Positions 8,596 through 17,450 of a stretch of 64,000 nt of DNA are shown piece after piece. The stretch comes from Methylococcales bacterium (GTDB lineage: Bacteria > Pseudomonadota > Gammaproteobacteria > Methylococcales > Methylomonadaceae): the NCBI GenBank assembly GCA_030949405.1, contig JAUZSN010000002.1, positions 1,846,553 through 1,910,552 of the forward strand, given 5' to 3'. The position numbers and the translations under genes were made by a program. The notes below the pieces were generated by a model that was not told the DNA's origin, did no database searches, and worked only from the letters and a program-made list of their open reading frames with translations. Positions within the stretch are counted from its first letter, which is position 1. Each line of letters starts with the position of its first letter.

Positions 8596-9109
8596 CTAAT
8601 TTATTTGGATATTTGTTGGCTCTCTGTACTGTAAGGCTTCTGCTTCTAAAGTCCAATGAGCCTCAAGTTTTAGATTATCAACTTTATTTTTTATTTCACT
8701 AAGAGGTACTTTAAAAAACTCTTTTCTTGAATTAACTTTATTTACATAGCTTCTAGTATTTTGTTGTCATAATTAGCTCGGACACGAGATTTTAATTTGT
8801 TTATATCGTCTAATTTTTCTTGAGCAGAACTAATTATTTTTTTAGAAATATTTTTTGATTTGTTTATTAATAATAATGCTCTTTCTTCAGAACTATTTTT
8901 TATTTATAATGCGGCTTGTTCAGCATCTATAACTAAAATATATTTTTTTAAAGGTTCGGTAACTGTTTTATATTTTTTAAATGAGGTATCTATTTTTATT
9001 AATTCTTTTTTAATTTTGATGCTTTTCTAATTGATATTAATAATAATATAATTATTGTTAATAATACCAATAGACCGCTAATTAATATAATTGTATTAGC
9101 TTCATTCAT
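8596..9109 (-). pseudogene. Membrane-anchored coiled-coil protein, multiply broken
   Basis: ATG at 9109 opens MNEANTIILISGLLVLL, a single membrane helix, and a basic stretch ending at TAA after 36 codons. One frame over, at the sequence TTAAAAAAG, the protein continues as ELIKIDTSFKKYKTVTEPL. It runs through one in-frame TAA (after DAEQAAL) into a charged helical stretch (AQEKLDDINKLKSRVRANYD). A second shift then leads into VNSRKEFFKVPLSEIKNKVD and a stop at 8596-8598. Two frameshifts and one nonsense codon make this a decayed gene of about 170 codons. Family unknown. Confidence 0.65.
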
Positions 9110-9271
9110 TTTTAATTTTTATTATATTTCATAATCGGGATAATTAAAGAATCAGAAACGCCTAGTATCAAAATCTGCTTAGCGATATTAGAAGTAGAGC
9201 GTTCCCAACAAAGACGTTAGAAGGATTATTTATTTTTAAAAATTCATAACCCTCACTAAACAGTATTAAAA

Positions 9272-10711
9272 TTACACGCTTAACTTTTCCCTGAGCATCT
9301 TATTAACATCCGCAGGATTCGCTTTGCCTTGAGTTTGCTTCATCACTTGACCGACAAAAAAACCAAAAACTTTTTCTTTCCCACTTCGATACTGTTCAAC
9401 CTGAGCGGTATTATCAGCAATAATTTTATCAATAATGACTTCAATAGCCCCAGTATCGGTGATTTGCTTTAAACCTTCGGTCTCAATAATTTCATCAACC
9501 GTAGCTTGTCCTTGCCATAAAATTTCAAAAACTTGCTTGGCAATTTTTCCTGAAATCGTCTTATCACTAATACGTTTTAATAAATCGGCAAATCGAACCG
9601 CATCAATAGGAGACTGCTTAATATCCAACCCTGCTTTATTTAAAGCCCCTGAAAAATCACCGATCATCCAGTTAGTACACAACTTAATATCAGAACCTGA
9701 TTCCTTAATAACCGCTTCATAAAAATCTGCAAAATACCTAGAACCAGTTAACAGCGCAGCCGTTTCAGGATCTAACGCATATTGATCTTGAAAACGTTGT
9801 TTTTTTGCCGCAGGTAATTCAGGTAAATCTTCTTTAATGGCTGCCTTTAAGGTTTCATTAATTTCAACAGGTAATAAGTCAGGATCTGGAAAATAGCGGT
9901 AATCATTGGCTTCTTCCTTACTTCGCATTGAGCGGGTTTCATTTTTTACGGAATCATAAAGTCGTGTTTCTTGTACAACGTTACCCCCTGCTTCAATGAC
10001 ATCAATTTGACGTTCAACTTCAATATTAATCGCTTTTTCAACAAACTTAAAAGAATTGATATTTTTAAGTTCTGCACGCGTTCCTAATTCTTTTTGACCC
10101 ACAGGGCGTACAGAAACATTGGCATCGCAGCGAAATGAGCCTTCCTGCATATTACCATCTGATATTTCTAAATAACGTACCAGTTCGTGAATTTTACGCA
10201 TATAAGCCACCGCTTCTTTTGCAGAACTCATTTCAGGTTCTGAAACGATTTCTAATAAAGGCGTTCCCGCGCGGTTTAAATCAATACCTGATAAGCCTTG
10301 AAAATCTTCATGTAACGATTTTCCTGCGTCTTCTTCTAAATGAGCGCGGGTAATCCCAATACGCTTTGTTTTCCCCTTGATTTCAATATCCATATAGCCT
10401 TTACCGACAATAGGATGATCCATTTGACTAATTTGATAGCCTTTCGGTAAGTCAGGATAAAAATAATTTTTTCGGGCAAATACGGAAGACGGCGCAATTT
10501 CAGCATCAATTCCAAGCCCAAATTTTATCGCCATACTCACGACTTCTTCATTTAAAACAGGCAAAACGCCAGGAAGGGCTAAATCGACAGCACAGGCTTG
10601 AGTATTCGGTTCTGCACCGTAAGCCGTTGCGGCCCCTGAGAAAATTTTAGTTTGGGTGGCTAGTTGAGTGTGGATTTCTAAACCAATGACGGTTTCCCAT
10701 TGTGAGTTCAT
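9272..10711 (-). CDS. gatB: Asp/Glu-tRNA(Asn/Gln) amidotransferase subunit B
   Basis: It is the 479-residue GatB, which binds the mischarged tRNA and ATP and completes amidation of Asp-tRNA(Asn) or Glu-tRNA(Gln). The N-terminal signature [20 protein letters not shown], the [12 protein letters not shown] motif and a C-terminal YqeY-like helical tail ending [15 protein letters not shown] are all present, so it is full length. It is alone here: its partners gatC and gatA lie about 17 kb away on the other strand, whereas many genomes keep gatCAB together. Confidence 0.97.
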   Translation of the reverse strand: MNSQWETVIGLEIHTQLATQTKIFSGAATAYGAEPNTQACAVDLALPGVLPVLNEEVVSMAIKFGLGIDAEIAPSSVFARKNYFYPDLPKGYQISQMDHPIVGKGYMDIEIKGKTKRIGITRAHLEEDAGKSLHEDFQGLSGIDLNRAGTPLLEIVSEPEMSSAKEAVAYMRKIHELVRYLEISDGNMQEGSFRCDANVSVRPVGQKELGTRAELKNINSFKFVEKAINIEVERQIDVIEAGGNVVQETRLYDSVKNETRSMRSKEEANDYRYFPDPDLLPVEINETLKAAIKEDLPELPAAKKQRFQDQYALDPETAALLTGSRYFADFYEAVIKESGSDIKLCTNWMIGDFSGALNKAGLDIKQSPIDAVRFADLLKRISDKTISGKIAKQVFEILWQGQATVDEIIETEGLKQITDTGAIEVIIDKIIADNTAQVEQYRSGKEKVFGFFVGQVMKQTQGKANPADVNKMLREKLSV

Positions 10712-10848
10712 GTTGATTCCTTTTGAAAATGCTGTTCACAACAGCTAAATAGATTTGTGAAAATACTCAATTTTAGAATAAATGAGATATTAAGGGACTG
10801 TTTATCGTTTCAAGCATGATTATATGAATTTAGAGGGGATAAAGAAAA

Positions 10849-12105
10849 TTAAAGTAATATATTATTTTCTATAAAATCACGAACTTCTGCTGAGGTTACA
10901 TGACCGTGTGACTCTTTTTGATTAACCGTCGTCGTGATTTTTTCTAAAATATCATCCATTAAAAGAGCGTCATTAATCCTGTTTAATGTATCCATTTTAT
11001 TTTTAATCGCCTCTAAACTTTTTTCTGCAAAACCAAACCTAGAAATTTTAAATAATTGTTCGGCAATGGTGTGATTAAAATTTAGTAAGTTAAGTGTAAA
11101 AACATGATGGTATTCATACTTTTTTAATCGTTTAGGGATAACATAATACAGTTGCCACTCAATCCCATTGGTTAACAAGGCAAAGTCTAGCTTCATGTAG
11201 TAAGCATAAGAGGTTGCTTGTGAAATATGTCTTTCGCTTAAATTCTGGTTAATATGCTTTGCTTCAATGGCCATGATCGGCTTATCATCAATTGAAATTA
11301 AATAATCTATCCGTAAGCGTCGGTTTGGAATTCTATGTTCCGTTTTAATGTGTTGTAACTGGTAACCTAAGATGCCTTGTAAAACACTGTCAATAATTAA
11401 ACGAGTCCCTGATTCATTTATTTTGTCTCGTTTTGCTCTTTTCGCTTTTGTCGTGAATTTTAAAATATTAGGCTTTATGGCTTCAGTATACTTAACAATA
11501 ATGGGCTTTTTAGGCACAGGTGCTTTATCTGGGGTTGAATTTGAATCGCTAACATCAACACCGAAGTTATTCGCTAATACATCTAATCCATTAATATAAC
11601 CTTGACCAATGGCTTTAAATTTCCACTCACCATTATGGCGATACATTTCGCTTAAAATAAGAGCCGTTTCTTCTTCGGCATCATCTAAAACGTAGCTAAG
11701 TAATTCTAGCTTTCCAATAGGATTAATCACTTTTATGACTATTTTTTCAAGAATTTCAAAGTTTTGTTGTCGCTCTTGTGCTTCATGAATGGTTAAAACA
11801 AGTGCGATTTTATTGATCCCCTCATCAATTTGATTGAGTAAAACATTAAAGTCTTGAGTATATTCTTTGGTCGCGGTTATTAATTCAAAAGAACCGTCTA
11901 ACGATTTGGATTGGTTATAAAATACAAAATCTTCATCCTGTCTAATTTTATTTTTATCCGTTAGCATGAAGGCACTTGCATCAATATCAAGTTCAATTTC
12001 ATTATCGGATTTTTTTATCCATTCTACGGTGATTAATGCCTCATTATTGTTTGACATAATTTGAGTTAATGAAGCGTTCGCTCCTTTTTGTAAAATCTGT
12101 GTCAT
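10849..12105 (-). CDS. TerD domain fused to HsdR_N-type PD-(D/E)XK nuclease domain
   Basis: Residues 1-185 are a TerD/stress-protein domain: opening LQKGAN, acidic DEDFVFYNQ, YVLDDAEEETALILSEMYRHNGEWKF split over 138-163, and a GYINGLDVLANNFGVD end. A proline-rich linker leads to a domain (about 225-340) like the N-terminal nuclease fold of type I restriction HsdR. Its candidate catalytic residues are Asp267 in RIDYLI and Glu281-x-Lys283 in IEAKH, with the following QATSYAYYMKLDFALLTNG typical of that family. TerD proteins bind Ca2+ in Ter stress systems. The fusion suggests a stress- or phage-responsive nuclease. No ter cluster or helicase is adjacent. Confidence 0.82.
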   Translation of the reverse strand: MTQILQKGANASLTQIMSNNNEALITVEWIKKSDNEIELDIDASAFMLTDKNKIRQDEDFVFYNQSKSLDGSFELITATKEYTQDFNVLLNQIDEGINKIALVLTIHEAQERQQNFEILEKIVIKVINPIGKLELLSYVLDDAEEETALILSEMYRHNGEWKFKAIGQGYINGLDVLANNFGVDVSDSNSTPDKAPVPKKPIIVKYTEAIKPNILKFTTKAKRAKRDKINESGTRLIIDSVLQGILGYQLQHIKTEHRIPNRRLRIDYLISIDDKPIMAIEAKHINQNLSERHISQATSYAYYMKLDFALLTNGIEWQLYYVIPKRLKKYEYHHVFTLNLLNFNHTIAEQLFKISRFGFAEKSLEAIKNKMDTLNRINDALLMDDILEKITTTVNQKESHGHVTSAEVRDFIENNILL

Positions 12106-12403
12106 TTTATTCTCTCAATATGTAAACTTAGTTAAATAAACTTTACCCGTTTTTGCTATTAAAATTTTGGCAATAGAATGGGATAGCTACTTTAAAGTGA
12201 TTTTTATAATGCCCCAAGGGTATTATTTACGGGGTTGTCATCATTTATTTTTAGACGACTTAGATAGTATCGCCAGAATGGATACCAAGGTGTCGTGCAA
12301 TTGATTATTACACGATTAAAAGAATGAGCTGATTTACCAACAGCTAAGGGCTTATTACGAGATAGGGTGAAAAACCCTGTGGTTCTATAGGTTGCAAAAA
12401 ATA
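12106..12403. other. Non-coding stretch, no gene seen
   Basis: Between the TerD-fusion start and repeat copy B I see no open frame of useful length. A short sequence, ACGGGGTTG followed by TCATCATT, occurs near 12230 and again with one added base near 12556, so the two sides of the repeat share a small direct repeat. Confidence 0.4.
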
Positions 12404-12530
12404 ACGACCCATTTAAGACGGAACAAGTTGAGGTTAAGCCGTTCGTATGAACGGCTTAACTGTCCGTTGACTGGACTTAGGACGAAGGGTTAAGCCTTGC
12501 TCAATAGCGCCCCGTCTTAAGTTGGTAGCT
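12404..12530. repeat. Dispersed palindromic repeat, copy B
   Basis: The left end CGACCCATTTAAGACGG mirrors the right end, which on the other strand reads GCTACCAACTTAAGACGG. Inside it lie AAGCCGTTCGT and its inversion ACGAACGGCTT-like sequence (about 12436-12461). The left 40 bp match copy C at 60212-60295 closely (ACAAGTTGAGGTTAAGCCGT against ACAAGTTGAGATTAAGCCGT). It is an intergenic palindromic element with no coding capacity. Confidence 0.6.
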
Positions 12531-12593
12531 CAAAAAACTATCCAGATAGTTTTTTAACGGGGTTGCTCATCATTGAAAAAAACGGTCGTTAGC

Positions 12594-12896
12594 TTATTTA
12601 ATTTTAGGTAAGTCAACTTGTTCGGTTAAATCCCAATCAGAAAAAGGGAAAGGGCGGGTATCGGTATTAAAGGTTAGAAAAAGTAAGATATGGTATAAAT
12701 AAGCGGAAAGCCCTTGCCCAAATGTTAGAATATTTTTATTCACATGCCCTGTAAAAAGGGTTGATGCGACTTGTAAGAAGATAATGGCCCATAATAAAAT
12801 TCTAACGAGCCCTATAATCACTGAAAAAATAGCCATAAAAAAGATTCTTTTCCAGGTGCTGAGTTTTTTTAAATTATCATTAATTTGTTCTTTCAT
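12594..12896 (-). CDS. DUF4389 membrane protein
   Basis: This 100-residue protein has two hydrophobic segments (about 17-42 and 62-80). It carries the family's pattern: RIFFMAIFSVIIGLVRILLW, then FTGHVNKNILTFGQGLSAYL, then LTFNTDTRPFPFSDW. DUF4389 proteins are small inner-membrane proteins of unknown role, often fused to or next to lipase-like or DUF2333 proteins. It follows the DUF2333 gene in the same direction with about 85 bp between them. Confidence 0.85.
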   Translation of the reverse strand: MKEQINDNLKKLSTWKRIFFMAIFSVIIGLVRILLWAIIFLQVASTLFTGHVNKNILTFGQGLSAYLYHILLFLTFNTDTRPFPFSDWDLTEQVDLPKIK

Positions 12897-12980
12897 TAAC
12901 CTAACCTTCGTCTTATCTAAATAATTTACTGGAGTAAAAAATGAACGTTATTTATAAAATAACGTTTTTGCTATTTTTAA

Positions 12981-14072
12981 TTAACCTCGATTCATAACAT
13001 CCCGCAAATCAAGGGCTGCTGCATTGGCTCGTGCAATATAATTGGCCATAGAAAGAGAGTAATTAGCTAAAAAACCAAAGCCACTCCCATTTAAAATCAT
13101 TGGGCTTAAAATAGGGCTTAACGCATTTTCCATTGAATAAATCATTGACTCAACTGTTCGCATGGCGCGTTTGTCTAGTAAAATAAGACGAAAATCATAT
13201 TTTATGGCTTTCAAAATATGCAATAAAGCCCAGCTCGCACCACGCGCTTCATAAAAAACATTATCAATTTCTAACCATGATGTTTTGTCCAGTAGGGTTT
13301 GCTTTCCTATTTTTGTTTTCTCCGTAGGCAGCATATCAACAGCAAGTAAGGCCATCGCTTCATGACGATCTGTACTCGCTCCTAAACGGGTTGACAACCC
13401 CCCTAAACGCTTAATAACAACCTCTGAATATTGCCATAAATTATCGGCTCGTGAATAAAACTGTCCTCGTTTTTGATTGTTTGTAGGTCTTTTTAATCGT
13501 GACATATAGGAATGCAAGGCTTCAATTCCTTTTTCGTATTCTGCTTCTGTCGAGGGTAATGCCCATGAATTACGTTCGTAATAAAAGTAAGGTTCTGCTA
13601 TTGATAAATCAATATCTTCTGCCGATTGTGATTGGTCACGAGAAAAGTGATTCCTTAATGCCGTGGTTGCATCACGTAACATAATTAAGGCCCCATACTC
13701 CCAACTCGGAACATTATCTAAAAGCACCCCTGGAGGGGCGACATCGTTGGTTAAATAGCCGCCAGGTTTATGCATTAGTATTTCTGCCATGTGCGCTAAG
13801 GTATTGGTGTAAACATAACCATCGGGTAAGTCTTCCAATTTTTTTAACGTCTCACTTCCATTATCAATATCTTCTTGTGAATAACGTTCAATCGCTTCTT
13901 TTTCAACATCAAATGAATCGGGTTCCGCTCCCCACCACGCGCCTAATATGAGAAGAACACACAAAACAATACCAAAAAAAATGTTAAAAGCCCAAAGAAT
14001 TCCCTTTGATTTAGCATCTTCGGAATAGTCTGACTTTGGCATTTGATCGTCTAAAGACTCAGTATCTGACAT
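12981..14072 (-). CDS. DUF2333 family protein
   Basis: It is 363 residues long with an acidic cytoplasmic N-terminus, one membrane helix (about 27-47) and a large extracytoplasmic helical domain. Family-like features include GGYLTNDVAPPGVLLDNVPS and the C-terminal NYSLSMANYIARANAAALDL. The function of DUF2333 is not known. It appears to be first in a two-gene leftward unit with the DUF4389 protein. Confidence 0.85.
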   Translation of the reverse strand: MSDTESLDDQMPKSDYSEDAKSKGILWAFNIFFGIVLCVLLILGAWWGAEPDSFDVEKEAIERYSQEDIDNGSETLKKLEDLPDGYVYTNTLAHMAEILMHKPGGYLTNDVAPPGVLLDNVPSWEYGALIMLRDATTALRNHFSRDQSQSAEDIDLSIAEPYFYYERNSWALPSTEAEYEKGIEALHSYMSRLKRPTNNQKRGQFYSRADNLWQYSEVVIKRLGGLSTRLGASTDRHEAMALLAVDMLPTEKTKIGKQTLLDKTSWLEIDNVFYEARGASWALLHILKAIKYDFRLILLDKRAMRTVESMIYSMENALSPILSPMILNGSGFGFLANYSLSMANYIARANAAALDLRDVMNRG

Positions 14073-14221
14073 TTGTTAAGTACCCTTATTTAATTAATAC
14101 TGGAAGAACAATAAAATATGATTTTATAATGGGGCTATAGTAGCAGATATTTAAGGGGGATGCCTGCGTACGACCTGAAATTTTAGATTAGATTTTTTTA
14201 AAGCGGAGTTATCAATTAAAT

Positions 14222-14278
14222 ACCGTTGTTGCTTCTAACTCTATTGCTGGGAATCCTACAAAAATTCAGCTCCCGAAA
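14222..14278 (+). pseudogene. Possible hexapeptide acyltransferase tail remnant
   Basis: A short frame reads TVVASNSIAGNPTKIQLPK, which matches the usual C-terminal turn of left-handed beta-helix acyltransferases (VVxxNSIVAGNPAKI). Upstream the frame closes within about 10 codons and no start or repeats remain. It may be a relic of a lost gene or a chance match. Confidence 0.3.
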
Positions 14279-14309
14279 ATTAATAACGCACTAAAATATC
14301 GTCTAATGG

Positions 14310-15140
14310 TTATAATTCAATTTGTCCTTCAAAGACTGATACCGCAGGACCCGTCATAAAAACTGAATGACCTCGCCCTTGCCAACGAATGGACAAATCG
14401 CCCCCTAATAAATTAACGGTGACATCGTTATCTAATAAATTTCGTTCTATTCCAATGACGACAGCGGCACAGGCTCCACTTCCACATGCTAATGTTTCCG
14501 CCGCGCCTCGCTCGTAGACCCGTAACTTAATATGCCCTCGATCGACCACTTGCATAAAGCCAATATTGGCCCGTTCAGGGAAAAAAGAATGACTTTCAAG
14601 GGCAGAACCTAATTCAGCAACGGGGGCAAATTTAATATCATTGATCTGCATAACCGCATGAGGATTCCCCATAGAGACTGCGCCGACAGCTCGCTCTATT
14701 CCATTAACATTAATGGAATAAAACCGAGCTTCATGGGTGGCTTGTATCGGAATATCTTGAGGTAAGTGGCGAGGAATCCCCATATCAACGGTAATTAAGC
14801 CTTTTTCATTTAAACACAATAATAATTGCCCTGCGCCCGTGTCAACGCGTATTTTCCGTTTATCAGATAGATTATGATTATAAATAAATCGTGCAAAACA
14901 ACGCGCCCCGTTGCCACATTGAAAAACTTCACTGCCATCGGCATTAAAAATACGGTATTTAAAATCAGCCGTTTTGGTAACCGCAGGTTCAACAATGAGT
15001 AATTGGTCATAGCCAATACCAAAATTACGATGGGCTAACTCACTTATTTTTTCAGGCGTTAACGTAAGTTTTTGAGTAACTGCGTCAATGACAACAAAAT
15101 CATTTCCTAACCCATGCATTTTTGTAAAGTTAATTTTCAT
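14310..15140 (-). CDS. dapF: Diaminopimelate epimerase
   Basis: DapF converts LL- to meso-diaminopimelate for lysine and peptidoglycan synthesis. Both catalytic cysteines are visible, Cys75 in VFQCGNGARC and the second in LACGSGACAA near residue 219. The opening MKINFTKMHGLGNDF is canonical and the length, 276 residues, is normal. It is the last gene of a leftward group lptM-lysA-(membrane protein)-dapF, so meso-DAP formation and its decarboxylation to lysine are encoded together. Confidence 0.98.
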   Translation of the reverse strand: MKINFTKMHGLGNDFVVIDAVTQKLTLTPEKISELAHRNFGIGYDQLLIVEPAVTKTADFKYRIFNADGSEVFQCGNGARCFARFIYNHNLSDKRKIRVDTGAGQLLLCLNEKGLITVDMGIPRHLPQDIPIQATHEARFYSINVNGIERAVGAVSMGNPHAVMQINDIKFAPVAELGSALESHSFFPERANIGFMQVVDRGHIKLRVYERGAAETLACGSGACAAVVIGIERNLLDNDVTVNLLGGDLSIRWQGRGHSVFMTGPAVSVFEGQIEL

Positions 15141-15148
15141 TTTATAAT

Positions 15149-15835
15149 TTATAGATAAACTTCAATTTTTATAATTTTACTTTTTTTGATAGGCATAACA
15201 ACAGAACCACTAGAGGATCGTTTTTTTATTAATAGCGTTAATGCGGTTACCGAAGAAAGTTTTCCTTTATGTGTTTTGATTGCCGTCGTTATAATAATAC
15301 GTTTATTAAGATACTGATGAATGCTATTGAGCTGAACAGGCTTATAGCCTCTTCTTTTAGGCTTTTTTCGAGGCTCAGTTTTTACAGCAGGTAAAATAAT
15401 ACGCTCTTCAATAACGGGAGACGCTTCAATAGTCGGTGGCTCTTTACGTAAAATTTCCTTATTTATGTCGGGGCTATTTATTTGATCTTCTTGAGGTAAT
15501 ACTTGTTCTATCTCGGCTGTTTGCGTTTCATATTGATTTTCAACAATGCTTTCTTGACCTATTTTTCCTAATAAGTTTCTATAAAAATTAATGGTTGAAA
15601 AATGAATATAAGCGGTTAATAAAATAAATGCGAACAAGGTAATCATATAATAATAAATAGCTCGCCTTGCTTTACGCGCAAATCGAGAAGCAAACATAAA
15701 GGGGGCAATTGGGGATAAAAAAATAATTGACAATCCCCAGGCTTTATTTGCTCGAAATCCAAGCATCATAAACCACCCCCACGTAATAAACATGGCCAGT
15801 GAACTTAGTGTAAACAATATTTCTAAAAAACTCAT
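15149..15835 (-). CDS. Membrane protein with C-terminal small beta-barrel, unknown
   Basis: It is 228 residues long. Two hydrophobic stretches are clear (about 5-28 and 36-50) and a third lies at 62-80. A charged, low-complexity linker (about 95-160) follows. The last 55 residues (YLNKRIIITTAIKTHKGKL onward to IKKSKIIKIEVYL) have the alternating strand pattern of an Sm-like or SH3-like barrel. I do not recognise a named family. It sits 8 bp upstream of dapF and probably shares its transcript. Barrel assignment is inference from pattern. Confidence 0.65.
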   Translation of the reverse strand: MSFLEILFTLSSLAMFITWGWFMMLGFRANKAWGLSIIFLSPIAPFMFASRFARKARRAIYYYMITLFAFILLTAYIHFSTINFYRNLLGKIGQESIVENQYETQTAEIEQVLPQEDQINSPDINKEILRKEPPTIEASPVIEERIILPAVKTEPRKKPKRRGYKPVQLNSIHQYLNKRIIITTAIKTHKGKLSSVTALTLLIKKRSSSGSVVMPIKKSKIIKIEVYL

Positions 15836-15979
15836 AGCCTTTTCCTTTTAGGAAGCCCCTCCTTAAAATAATTTGGGTGAGTTGTATTTTAATTTATATT
15901 GGTGATAAAAATGTAAGTCAGTGTCTAAAATGTGTTTTGTTTCTACTTTATTTATTTTTATTCTATCGTGAGAACCGCC

Positions 15980-17235
15980 TCAATCCAGAGGTAATAATTT
16001 TTCATTTTCCCAAAGACAGGTGATGCGTTCTCTTTTCTTTATTAAATAGTGCTTATCGGCTTCAACCATAATTTCAGCGACACGGGGGCGTGAATTATAA
16101 TTTGAGCTCATCGTAAATCCATACGCTCCCGATGAATGGATGGCTAATAAATCTCCTTCGGTTAATTTTAAATCTCTATTTTTTCCTAAAAAATCACCCG
16201 TTTCACAAACAGGGCCGACAATATCCCAGTTAAATAGCGTTGCATTCGTCTGTTGATTAACAGGGATGATTTTTTGCCAAGCCCCGTAGAGTGACGGGCG
16301 GACTAAATCATTCATGGCCGCATCAACAATGGCAAAATTTTTATCCGTCGTTGTCTTTAAATATTCAATACGGGTGACTAAAATGCCTGCATTCCCTGCA
16401 ATTGCCCGCCCAGGTTCTAATAAAATTTCATAAGGAAGGTTTCCTAATCGTTCTAAAAGTGCGCTGATGTAAGCCTTAGGTTCGGGAGGTTGCTCTTTGT
16501 CGTAACAAATTCCAAGGCCGCCGCCTAAATCCAAATGGTCTAACTGAATTCCTTTTTCATTTAAACGATCGACAATGGCTAATACTTTATCAAGCGCATC
16601 TAAAAAAAGGTTGAGTTTCGGTTAATTGAGAGCCAATATGGCAATCAATTCCGACAATTTTAATATGTGATAGCGTGGCCGCCCGAATATATTCATTGAT
16701 TGCTGCATCGGAATCAAGACCAAATTTATTTTCTTTTAACCCCGTGGAAATATAAGGGTGTGTTTTGGCATCGACATCAGGATTAACCCGAAAAGAAACG
16801 GGAGCGATCAGCCCTAACTCGCCCGCAATTTGATTAATACGATCTAACTCACCCGTGACTTCAATATTAAAACAACGAATCCCTGCTTTTAAGGCCGCTT
16901 CAATTTCATCTTTACGTTTGCCAACCCCTGAGAAAACAATTTTTTTTCGGGTCGCCTTTGGCTGCAATGACCCGCTCGAATTCACCGATGGATACAATAT
17001 CAAAGCCTGAGCCTAAACGAGCTAATACATTAAGAATGGCAATATTAGAATTGGCTTTAACGGCATAACAAATTAAATGGGGGTGTGATCCAAATGCACT
17101 ATTAAAAGCATTCCAATGGTTTTCAAAGGCGGTTTTAGAATAAATATAACAAGGCGATCCGTATTGCTCAATAATCGTTGAAACAGCGACATCTTCAGCA
17201 AACAACTGTTGCTCACGGTAATTAAAATAGTCCAT
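15980..17235 (-). pseudogene. lysA: Diaminopimelate decarboxylase, two homopolymer frameshifts
   Basis: LysA (PLP enzyme, meso-DAP to lysine) is complete but in three frames. From the start at 17235 it reads MDYFNYREQQLFAEDVAV and the PLP-lysine motif CYAVKANSN. It shifts at an A8 run on the minus strand (16940-16947), where seven A would keep frame into [15 protein letters not shown]. It shifts again at a T7 run (16602-16608), where six T would give [15 protein letters not shown] and the LDLGGGLGICY motif. Both lesions are single-base expansions of homopolymers. Restored length is about 417 residues, normal. Either sequencing error or a recent double mutation. Confidence 0.9.
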
Positions 17236-17242
17236 AGTTAGG

Positions 17243-17449
17243 TTAGTTGTTGTTAATTAAATCAGGAGGAGATTCGTGTTGTTTTTTTAGAATGACGGGC
17301 GGTGTTTTTTTAGTTTTCGGTTCCGTTTTCTTACTGGGTTCAACCGCAATAGGGGGGGTATTTGTTGGTAAGTACAAAGGCCCCTCTTGACCACAGCCAC
17401 TTAATAAGATGACCCAAACGCTCAGTTTTATACCGTAGTTTCTTTTCAT
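17243..17449 (-). CDS. lptM: LPS-assembly lipoprotein LptM (YifL)
   Basis: It is a small lipoprotein with the hallmark SGCGQEGPLYLP directly at the lipobox. LptM assists maturation of the LptD LPS translocon. I chose the ATG giving MKRNYGIKLSVWVILLSGCG because it makes a normal signal. An in-frame ATG seven codons upstream would overlap the preceding TRAP gene. The gene is followed 7 bp later by lysA, a conserved order in gammaproteobacteria. Confidence 0.88.
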   Translation of the reverse strand: MKRNYGIKLSVWVILLSGCGQEGPLYLPTNTPPIAVEPSKKTEPKTKKTPPVILKKQHESPPDLINNN

Positions 17450-17450
17450 T

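Noticed and set aside
10135-10353. 72-codon plus-strand frame inside gatB
   Set aside because: gatB on the other strand is complete and conserved here.
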